A stretch of 25,191 nt of DNA from Thermoleophilia bacterium (lineage in GTDB: Bacteria > Actinomycetota > Thermoleophilia > Gaiellales > SKUG01): assembly GCA_025964455.1 (NCBI GenBank), contig JAOPYU010000198.1:1-25191 (forward strand), given 5' to 3'. This document shows positions 19,637-25,191 of the stretch, in pieces. Both the position numbers and the translations under genes were made by a program. The first letter of the stretch is position 1. Each line of letters begins with the position of its first letter. The notes beneath the pieces were generated by a model, which was given only the letters and a program-made list of their open reading frames with translations, ran no database searches and was not told the DNA's origin.

Positions 19637-22171
19637 CTAGAACAGCTCGCCGTCGCGCGTGATCGTGTAGCCCGCCTCGCCCAGGTGCGCGCGACCGCGC
19701 GGGGTGATGATGCGACCGCGCGGGGTGCGCTGGATGAAGCCGCGCTGGAGCAGGTACGGCTCGTACACGTCCTCGATCGTGTGCTGCTCCTCGCCGATCG
19801 CCACCGCGATCGTCGACAGGCCCACGGGGCCGCCACCGAACTTGGTGAGGATCATCTCGAGGATCATCCGGTCGATCCTGTCGAGCCCTTCGGCGTCGAT
19901 GTCGACGAGGTCGAGCGCCTCGCGCGCCACCTCGAGCGAGAGCACGCCTTCATGCCGCACCTGGGCGACGTCGCGCACGCGGCGCAGCAGGCGGTTGGCG
20001 ATTCTCGGGGTGCCCCGCGACCGCAGTGCGATCTCGGTCGCGGCGGCGTCCTCGATCTCGAGTGACAGCAGCCGCGCGGAGCGCCGCACCACATCGGTGA
20101 GTTCGGTGGTGTCGTAGTACTCGAGGCGCTGCGTGATCCCGAAGCGATCGCGCAGCGGGGTCGTCAGCAGTCCGGTCCGCGTCGTCGCTCCGACGAGCGT
20201 GAAGGGTTCGAGGTCGAGCCGCAGGGTGCGCGCCGCAGGCCCCTGCCCGAGCACGATGTCGATCTGGTAGTCCTCCATCGCCGTGTAGAGGACCTCCTCG
20301 ATGGCGGTGCTCAGGCGGTGGATCTCGTCGATGAACAGCACGTCGTGCGCGCCGAGCGAGGTGAGGATCGCCGCGACGTCGGCCTTCTTCTCGAGTGCCG
20401 GCCCGCTCGTCGCGTGCATCGTCGAGCCGAGCTCGGTGGCCACCACGCTCGCGAGCGTGGTGTTGTGGCAGACGATGCCGTTGCCGATGAAGGTGTGGCC
20501 GTCAGGGACGCTGACGTCGACGGTGTGCGCCATGCCAGGCTCGATCGAGACGATCGGCTCCCATGCGAGTTCGACCATGTCGTCGCGTCGAAGGCGCGAA
20601 CGCGCGCTGCGAACCGCGAGCGCCCGGTGGTCGTGGGCGGCGTCGCGCATGAGCGCACGACCGCGTTCGACCGGCTCCACCTCGGCGACGGTCACGGACG
20701 CGTCGACCACCTGCAGGCGCCCGGTGTTGTGCACCTGAACGGGCGTGATGTCCTGTGCGTAGGCTCCGCCCCGGCGGTAGGCATCGCCGTCGCCCTCCAT
20801 GGCGACGAGCACGCCCGCTGCGGTGAGCCCGAAGCCCACGGACGAACCATCCGACTCGCGTGCCGCGAGGTTCGCCCGACCCACGGCTGCCATCTGGGTC
20901 ACCCGCTCGCGGCCGCGCTGGCGGGCGAGCGAATCGGTCGGCTCGTCGCCGTGGTGGGCCTGGCCGCCGAGCTCCTCGTACGGGTCGTGGATGTCGAGCA
21001 GGTTGGCAGGATCGACCGAGTCGTATGCCGCGGGCTCGGCGCTCGCGCGCAGCTGCCAGCCACGGTCCGACGGGGCGATGGATGACTCGATGCCGATGTT
21101 GGCGAGCATGAGCTGCAGGTGGGCGACGACCGATCGCTCCGCGTGGCTGAACACGGGCGCGTGCTCGACGCCGAAGAAGATGCCGCGCAGGAACTCCGCG
21201 ACGAGCAGCCGAGGTGCGCGGTAGATACATGCGGGAATTCCCGCGAGGCCTTCTCGGGCGAGCCCGAGCCCGGCGAGGAACGTCGCGACGCGGGGGCTGC
21301 GACCACCCCATCGCGCTCCGAAGGGACCCTCGCCGAACTGCTCCAGCTGCAGGCAGAGCGCTGACTGCGCGAGGCGGCGGACCTCCTCGACCCGAGCCGC
21401 GTCGCGGGAGACGTAGACGAACCCGTCGCCGCCGGGTGATAGTCGCCCGCCATCGAGCAGCAGGCCGAGCAGCCTGGCGAGGTCAGGCTCGAGCTCGTCG
21501 GGCGTGCGCGCCGGATCGGCGAAGCTCGGGATCCCGATGCCCTCCACGTGCAGCTTGGTGCTCGAGCCGAAGACCTGGGCGCCGAGCCGCACCGCGACCT
21601 CGTCGCCGCCGCGCAGCTCCCCAAGCCGTCGGAACTGCAGGCGCCCGTCGGCACCCTTGACCAGCAGCGGGTGGTTGGGCGTGCCCTCGACCCGGTAGCC
21701 CGAGCGCGTGGTCACGCGGAGCGTCGCGCCCTCGCCGTTGTCGTAGAAGTAGTCGGCAGTGCGCACCCCGTACAGCGTGGCGAGGGGGCGCGTGATCGGC
21801 TGCCAGCTCTCGCCGCCGACGACACCCAGGTCGCCGATCGGCTCCATGCCGTGGGTCGTGAACACCATCGTGTCCGGCGTGACGCACTTGCCGAGCCCGG
21901 GCGGCCCGGCGAACAGGGCGTGGTCGAGCGCTTCCTCGCGGTGCTTGGCGGCGTCGATGAAGACGCGCAGCTGTTCGCGCACACGCTGCTGGCCGACGAA
22001 CTCGTCGAGGGTCCGCGGGCGCAGGGAGCGGTCGAGCTCGTCGTCGCCCCGTCGCGACGCCGCGTCGGCGATCGGGCTGCGCAGCGGCGCGCCGTCCTCG
22101 CGCTGGGCGGCGACTGGTGCGTCACCTTCGAGGGGGATGCCCGGCTTGGCGCCGAAGTCGAGATCACTCAT
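19637..22171 (-). CDS. ruvB: Holliday junction branch-migration helicase RuvB, interrupted by an in-frame intein
   Basis: The precursor is 844 residues; removing residues 96-570 leaves a normal 369-residue RuvB. RuvB is the AAA+ motor that drives branch migration on RuvA-bound Holliday junctions. N-extein: [18 protein letters not shown] and the start of Walker A, GPPGLGK (89-95). C-extein resumes [12 protein letters not shown] (571-582), with Walker [11 protein letters not shown] (610-619), sensor 1 [10 protein letters not shown], arginine finger LRDRFG (673-678), sensor 2 [13 protein letters not shown], and the winged-helix end [20 protein letters not shown]. Restoring GPPGLGK-TTLA gives a perfect P-loop, so splicing is needed for ATP binding. 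The ATG overlaps the ruvA stop (ATGA). Codon use is uniform across intein and exteins, suggesting long residence. Confidence 0.95.
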   Translation of the reverse strand: MSDLDFGAKPGIPLEGDAPVAAQREDGAPLRSPIADAASRRGDDELDRSLRPRTLDEFVGQQRVREQLRVFIDAAKHREEALDHALFAGPPGLGKCVTPDTMVFTTHGMEPIGDLGVVGGESWQPITRPLATLYGVRTADYFYDNGEGATLRVTTRSGYRVEGTPNHPLLVKGADGRLQFRRLGELRGGDEVAVRLGAQVFGSSTKLHVEGIGIPSFADPARTPDELEPDLARLLGLLLDGGRLSPGGDGFVYVSRDAARVEEVRRLAQSALCLQLEQFGEGPFGARWGGRSPRVATFLAGLGLAREGLAGIPACIYRAPRLLVAEFLRGIFFGVEHAPVFSHAERSVVAHLQLMLANIGIESSIAPSDRGWQLRASAEPAAYDSVDPANLLDIHDPYEELGGQAHHGDEPTDSLARQRGRERVTQMAAVGRANLAARESDGSSVGFGLTAAGVLVAMEGDGDAYRRGGAYAQDITPVQVHNTGRLQVVDASVTVAEVEPVERGRALMRDAAHDHRALAVRSARSRLRRDDMVELAWEPIVSIEPGMAHTVDVSVPDGHTFIGNGIVCHNTTLASVVATELGSTMHATSGPALEKKADVAAILTSLGAHDVLFIDEIHRLSTAIEEVLYTAMEDYQIDIVLGQGPAARTLRLDLEPFTLVGATTRTGLLTTPLRDRFGITQRLEYYDTTELTDVVRRSARLLSLEIEDAAATEIALRSRGTPRIANRLLRRVRDVAQVRHEGVLSLEVAREALDLVDIDAEGLDRIDRMILEMILTKFGGGPVGLSTIAVAIGEEQHTIEDVYEPYLLQRGFIQRTPRGRIITPRGRAHLGEAGYTITRDGELF
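20462..21886 (-). mobile_element. Intein in the Walker A loop of RuvB, 475 residues, with degenerate LAGLIDADG endonuclease
   Basis: Precursor residues 96-570. Block A starts with Cys96 ([20 protein letters not shown]). Block B is [14 protein letters not shown] (158-171) with Thr164 and His167. Block F is [11 protein letters not shown] (551-561), and block G NGIVCHN ends in His569-Asn570, followed by Thr571 as the +1 nucleophile. All splicing residues are therefore present. The LAGLIDADG motifs are [12 protein letters not shown] (231-242), with Gly where the catalytic Asp should be, and [12 protein letters not shown] (326-337), with Phe-Gly-Val-Glu in place of Asp-Ala-Asp-Gly. Homing cleavage is thus probably lost. 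About 135 residues (393-528) between endonuclease and block F match no intein block and include an internal VQVHNT (478-483) resembling a splice end. Confidence 0.93.
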
Positions 22172-22785
22172 GCCCGGACCTGCTTCCTGCTCGCGAGCGC
22201 CTCGCGGATGCGCTCCTCCGCCGAGGCGGAATCATCGGTCGCTGCGAGTGCAGCCTCGGCCTCGGGGACGCTGAGTCCCAGGCCCACGAGCGCTTCGCGC
22301 GCCTCGTAGAACGTGGCCATGGCAGCGCCGGCGCTGCCCTCCTCCACCGTCGCCGACAGCGTCGTCACCCCTGCGGGCACGATGTCGTCGAGCTTGCCGG
22401 CCAGCTCGGTGACGATGCGCTTGGCCACCTTGGGGCCGACCCCGGGCACGCTCTGCAGCAGGGCGACGTCCTCGACGAGCGTCGCGCGCTGCAGGTCCTG
22501 CGGCGTCAACGCGCTCAGGACGCCGATCGCGACCTTCGGGCCGACGCCCTGCAGCGATGTCAGTCGCTCGAACACCTGCTGCTCGGCCATCGTCTGGAAG
22601 CCGAACAGCTGGATCGCGTCCTCACGCACGTTCGTGTGGATGTGGATCGTGACCTGTTCGGGCGCCAGCCGCGCGGCGTGGATCACGCCCGCGGTCGCGC
22701 GCACGATATTGCCGACGCCGCCGACGTCGACGACGATCGACTCGGAATCGGCATGGATGCAGCGTCCGGTGAGGCGGGCGATCAT
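22168..22785 (-). CDS. ruvA: Holliday junction DNA-binding protein RuvA
   Basis: A 205-residue protein that binds four-way junctions as a tetramer and loads RuvB. It has an OB fold from [25 protein letters not shown], the conserved [19 protein letters not shown], two helix-hairpin-helix motifs ([16 protein letters not shown] and [16 protein letters not shown]), a flexible linker rich in Ala/Thr/Glu, and the RuvB-binding C-terminal domain ([22 protein letters not shown]). ATG 22785 matches the usual N-terminus. There is no Shine-Dalgarno in front of it, so translation may depend on coupling to ruvC, which ends 46 nt upstream. Its stop overlaps the ruvB start. Confidence 0.95.
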   Translation of the reverse strand: MIARLTGRCIHADSESIVVDVGGVGNIVRATAGVIHAARLAPEQVTIHIHTNVREDAIQLFGFQTMAEQQVFERLTSLQGVGPKVAIGVLSALTPQDLQRATLVEDVALLQSVPGVGPKVAKRIVTELAGKLDDIVPAGVTTLSATVEEGSAGAAMATFYEAREALVGLGLSVPEAEAALAATDDSASAEERIREALASRKQVRA

Positions 22786-22831
22786 GGCGGCAAGTCTGAC
22801 GGCGCCGCCGGACGCTTCCGGTAGCGCGTTG

Positions 22832-23362
22832 CTACCGCAGCTTGGCGGTCGCGCGCGCTGCCGCGCCGACCATGTGCATCGCACCTGCGTGGGTGATCGC
22901 GGCGGCGAGGGCATCGGCGGCGTGGTCCGGGCGCGGAACCTCGGACATGCGCAGCTGCACGCGCACCATCTCCATCACCTGCTGCTTGTCGGCGCGACCG
23001 AACCCGGTCACGGCCTGCTTGATGGCGCTGTTGGTGTACTCGTGGACCGGCACGCCTGCCTCCGCACACGCGAGGATGCACACGCCCCGAGCCTGGCCGA
23101 CCGCGAGCGCCGCCTTCGCGTTGGCGCCGAAGAAGAGCTCCTCGATGGCGACGGCATCGGGCTGCATGTGCTCCACCGCTTGGCGCACGGCGCGCGCGAT
23201 CTGCATGAGCCGGTGCGCCGGGGTGTCACGCGGGCTCGTGGTGAGGCAGTCGTACCAGACCGGCGTCAGGCGGTTTCCCAGCCGGTCGACCACGCCGAAT
23301 CCCGTCGAGGCGGTCCCCGGGTCGATGCCGAGGATGCGGACGGGTGCAGGAAGGACGCTCAC
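22832..23362 (-). CDS. ruvC: Holliday junction resolvase RuvC
   Basis: A 176-residue endonuclease that cuts Holliday junctions symmetrically. The catalytic acids are Asp14 (RILGIDPGTASTGFG), Glu74 (VAIEELFFGANAKAALAVGQ), His147 and Asp150 (DHAADALAAAITH); the His at the third position matches the Thermus-type site. The conserved NSAIKQAVTGFGRADKQQV segment is present. GTG 23362 is chosen because it leaves the usual short lead before the first motif; an upstream in-frame GTG at 23425 would add 21 atypical residues. The start codon directly abuts a perfect LexA-type palindrome with no room for a Shine-Dalgarno, suggesting a leaderless, SOS-induced message. ruvA and ruvB follow in the same operon. 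Confidence 0.95.
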   Translation of the reverse strand: MSVLPAPVRILGIDPGTASTGFGVVDRLGNRLTPVWYDCLTTSPRDTPAHRLMQIARAVRQAVEHMQPDAVAIEELFFGANAKAALAVGQARGVCILACAEAGVPVHEYTNSAIKQAVTGFGRADKQQVMEMVRVQLRMSEVPRPDHAADALAAAITHAGAMHMVGAAARATAKLR

Positions 23363-23375
23363 GAACGCATGTTCG
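23362..23375 (-). promoter_or_regulatory. SOS (LexA) box at the ruvC start
   Basis: CGAAC-GCAT-GTTCG is a perfect 5-4-5 palindrome and fits the Bacillus/actinobacterial LexA consensus CGAAC-RNRY-GTTYG at every position. It lies against the ruvC GTG, where LexA would cover the -10 (GAACAT, 23374-23369 on the minus strand) and start of a leaderless transcript. ruvCAB is a known SOS target in many bacteria. Confidence 0.8.
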
Positions 23376-23434
23376 ACGACGGGGCGGACGTCCCTGCTTG
23401 CCTGCCCTGCCTGCCTGCTGGTCACCGCCGCCGG

Positions 23435-23440
23435 TAGCAT
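23435..23440 (+). promoter_or_regulatory. Candidate -10 for the polytopic membrane protein gene
   Basis: TAGCAT ends 6 nt before GTG 23447, matching a leaderless arrangement. TGCCTG (23412-23417), 17 nt upstream, is a poor -35. The region between the ruvC and this gene also holds a run of CCTGC/TGCCTGC repeats (23392-23420). Confidence 0.4.
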
Positions 23441-23446
23441 CGGCGC

Positions 23447-24016
23447 GTGCCGCGTCGCTCCCTGCTCATCCTCGCCGTCTTCACGACCAGCTGTGTCATC
23501 GGCCCGGCCCTCGACCAGATCCACGTGGTCGGCGGTGCACTCTCGTACGCCCACCCGTGGCTGCTCGGGCAGGCCTGGTGGGTCGCACCGCAGTTCGGGG
23601 TCGCCTTCGCGCTGCTCATCGGGACGTCGCTCCAGCTCCAGCAGCGCCTCGCCACCACGGCCCCGGAGCCTGTCGCCGCTCCCCGCCTGCTGGTGCAGGC
23701 GACGTTGTTCGTCACCGCCTACCTGGTCACGGGCACCCTGCACGAACGTCCCTGGCTCGTCGCGGCCATGCTCGCGGCTGGCCTCGCCCTGCGGATCGCA
23801 GGCGCGCGGTCGGACCGGGCGTCGACCGTCACCATGGCGCTGCTCGCGGTGGCCGGGACCTGCTACGAGGCGGTCGTCTCGTCGATCCCCGGGACCTTCT
23901 CCTACACGGACGTCACGTGGGATGCGCCCGTGCCCGTCTGGCTCCCGCTGCTGTACGCCCACGGCGCACCGCTGCTGCGGAGCCTGACGGTGAACGCCGA
24001 GGCCCGTGCCACCTAG
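23447..24016 (+). CDS. Polytopic membrane protein of unknown function, possibly INSIG-like
   Basis: A 189-residue protein with about five hydrophobic spans (8-24, 42-60, 82-100, 104-120, 128-144), so it is an integral membrane protein. Distinct motifs are GPALDQIHVVGGALSYAHPW near the N-terminus and WDAPVPVWLPLLYAHGAP near the C-terminus. The pattern G-P-x-L-D-x-I-H followed by Tyr, with a final W-x-P-x-L-Y, reminds me of INSIG-like proteins of plants and cyanobacteria. That is recall, not a search, and I hold it loosely. GTG 23447 is preceded by TAGCAT at leaderless spacing. It is divergent from ruvC across 84 nt, and its stop shares the bases CTAG with the convergent gene's stop. Confidence 0.7.
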   Translation: MPRRSLLILAVFTTSCVIGPALDQIHVVGGALSYAHPWLLGQAWWVAPQFGVAFALLIGTSLQLQQRLATTAPEPVAAPRLLVQATLFVTAYLVTGTLHERPWLVAAMLAAGLALRIAGARSDRASTVTMALLAVAGTCYEAVVSSIPGTFSYTDVTWDAPVPVWLPLLYAHGAPLLRSLTVNAEARAT

Positions 24017-24618
24017 GGGATGCGCAGGCCGTAGGACGAGCTGATCGCGGTCAGGAGACCGTCGAGGCGCCCCGCCGCCAGGTCGCCGAACGGGTCGCGG
24101 GTGTACCTGAGGAGCTCGCCGAACGGCAGGTCGAAGGCGGCGCGCATCGCGAGCACGCGGCGGTGCTCGTCGTCCAGTTCCTGACCGAACACCCGACGAG
24201 CGTCGAGGAGCCGACGGGCCCGGGTGACCCGTCCCGGTACCCAGCGAACGAGGACCACGAGCGCCGGGAGACCGCCCACGACCCAGCCGAGCAGCAGCGC
24301 GAGGTCCGCGACCGCCTCGCGTCCCCTGCGGCCCGCCTCGACGACCGGCGTGCCGGTCCGCGCTCCGGCGCGCGTGAGGGCGCGGTCGAGGTCGTCTCCC
24401 ACGACCGGGGCCGAATCGACTCGATTGCCGGCGTCGCGGAAGCCATCCTGCACCTGGGTCCCGGCGCGTTGGACGCCTCGGCCGAGCACGTCGAGCTCGA
24501 GCACGGCGCCGTGCACGGCGCGCCCGGCGAGCAGGCACGCCACCAGCACGGCGATGATCAGCAGGTCGGCTGCGAGGGCCCGTCGTCGGGCCGCGGGGAG
24601 GTCCGGGTAGATGCGCAT
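24013..24618 (-). CDS. Hypothetical two-span membrane protein, 201 residues
   Basis: No family recognised. The layout is a short basic N-terminus (MRIYPDLPAARRR), a first span at about 18-36 (DLLIIAVLVACLLAG), and a polar helical stretch of some 65 residues with regular Val/Leu/Arg spacing that could be a coiled coil (VLGRGVQRAGTQVQDGFRDA). A second span follows at about 107-125 (LLLGWVVGGLPALVVLVRWV), then a basic, probably cytosolic C-terminal half. ATG 24618 has TAGCTC, preceded by GGG, 5 nt upstream, like other starts here. It lies 27 nt downstream of the partial MFS gene and may share its transcript. The stop overlaps that of the convergent membrane protein. Confidence 0.7.
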   Translation of the reverse strand: MRIYPDLPAARRRALAADLLIIAVLVACLLAGRAVHGAVLELDVLGRGVQRAGTQVQDGFRDAGNRVDSAPVVGDDLDRALTRAGARTGTPVVEAGRRGREAVADLALLLGWVVGGLPALVVLVRWVPGRVTRARRLLDARRVFGQELDDEHRRVLAMRAAFDLPFGELLRYTRDPFGDLAAGRLDGLLTAISSSYGLRIP

Positions 24619-24623
24619 GCGTG

Positions 24624-24629
24624 GAGCTA
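24624..24629 (-). promoter_or_regulatory. Weak -10-like element ahead of the two-span membrane protein
   Basis: TAGCTC preceded by GGG ends 5 nt before the ATG. It matches the GGGTAG start seen at rel and secDF but lacks the final T of TAnnnT. Confidence 0.25.
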
Positions 24630-24645
24630 CCCGGTGGTCGGGCCG

Positions 24646-25191
24646 TCAGCCCTGCGCCGTCGCTTCGGCAGCCGCCGGCGCGTCCTCCGCTTCGTCGCGC
24701 AGGCGGATCGTGCGCGCACCCGACCGCGGCAGGAGCAGCGCCGTGGCGACCACCCCGGCGAGGCCCATCCATGCGAAGGTCTCGCGTGTCCCGATCGCGT
24801 CGGCGACTGGACCGACGGCCGCGAAGCCGATCGGCGCCGCGGCGGACGAGAGCAGCCAGTCGAAGCTGGTCACGCGGCCCAGCAGGTGTTGTGGCACCTG
24901 CTGCTGCATGACGACGGCCTGCGCCACCCACGACGCCGTCATGATCCCGAACGTCACGAAGGCGACGGCCGATGCGAGCACGAGCCCGTCCGCGAGCGCG
25001 TAGACCGCCATGAGCGCGCAGCCGGCGATCCAGCAGGCGTACATGAAGGCGAGTGGTCGCGACGGCAGGCCGCGCTGGCCGACGAGGACCGACGCGAGCA
25101 TGGAGCCCAGCCCGCCACACGCGAGGATCACGCCGAGCCCGCCCGCACCGTGCCCCAGCTCGTGCTTGGCGAGGTACGGCACGAGCACCTC
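24646..25191 (-). CDS. MFS transporter, C-terminal half (5' end outside window)
   Basis: An open frame enters from the right edge and encodes the last 181 or so residues of a major facilitator protein. Five to six hydrophobic spans are visible. The conserved stretch is VPQHLLGRVTSFDWLLSSAA followed by PIGFAAVGPVADAIG, where the family usually has VP..LRGRV.S......PIG....GP.AD..G. This resembles the EntS/MFS_3 exporter-like group seen in actinobacteria. The C-terminus is a short acidic Ala/Glu tail. The substrate cannot be inferred from this half. Confidence 0.85.
   Translation of the reverse strand, partial: EVLVPYLAKHELGHGAGGLGVILACGGLGSMLASVLVGQRGLPSRPLAFMYACWIAGCALMAVYALADGLVLASAVAFVTFGIMTASWVAQAVVMQQQVPQHLLGRVTSFDWLLSSAAAPIGFAAVGPVADAIGTRETFAWMGLAGVVATALLLPRSGARTIRLRDEAEDAPAAAEATAQG

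Noticed and set aside
19637..22171. ruvB as a disrupted pseudogene because the P-loop is interrupted
   Set aside because: The insert is in frame with intact intein splice residues, and removal restores an exact Walker A and normal length.
23363..25120. Long in-frame extension upstream of ruvC (762-residue frame)
   Set aside because: The upstream part is Arg/Pro-rich shadow of other genes; normal RuvC length is reached from GTG 23362.

Overview
The window is GC-rich (third codon positions mostly G or C), tightly packed bacterial chromosome with no rRNA, tRNA, CRISPR array or transposase that I can see. Gene content and order (rel, recJ, fused secDF, yajC, tgt, queA, ruvB, ruvA, ruvC), an actinobacterial/Bacillus-type LexA box and frequent apparently leaderless starts suggest an actinobacterium, most likely a Thermoleophilia/Solirubrobacterales-like lineage. 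That placement is inferred from gene order and style, not from a marker gene.

Left part (1-3206). The tail of a phosphomannomutase/phosphoglucomutase is translationally coupled to a hotdog-fold thioesterase. A tiny ORF follows, then a TetR regulator (1029-1691, minus) divergent from an unrecognised 314-residue protein (1766-2710), with a perfect 8-4-8 palindrome between them. A second unrecognised protein (124 residues) follows.

Core part (3212-16645, all minus; read right to left). queA and tgt make the queuosine base on tRNA. A DCC-family redox protein and a TauE/SafE transporter come next, then yajC and a fused secDF (Sec translocon accessory), a small membrane protein, recJ (single-strand exonuclease) and a bifunctional (p)ppGpp synthetase/hydrolase.

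Right part (16677-25191). A plus-strand cassette (UMF1-type MFS transporter, PlsC-like acyltransferase, TetR regulator) sits between queA and ruvB. Its promoter has a TetR-type palindrome over the -10 element and start of transcription. Then come ruvC-ruvA-ruvB (minus), with an SOS box at the ruvC start, an unrecognised polytopic membrane protein, a two-helix membrane protein and the end of another MFS transporter.

The most notable feature is a 475-residue intein in RuvB, placed exactly inside the Walker A loop between Lys and Thr. Its splicing residues look intact, while both LAGLIDADG motifs have lost the catalytic Asp. Active RuvB therefore should require protein splicing, in an operon that also appears SOS-controlled. 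Other points of interest are a YajC with a roughly 400-residue Pro/Gln/His/Ala-rich tail, two related TetR proteins paired with related palindromes, and a recurring TAGnnT-like element 5-9 nt before start codons.
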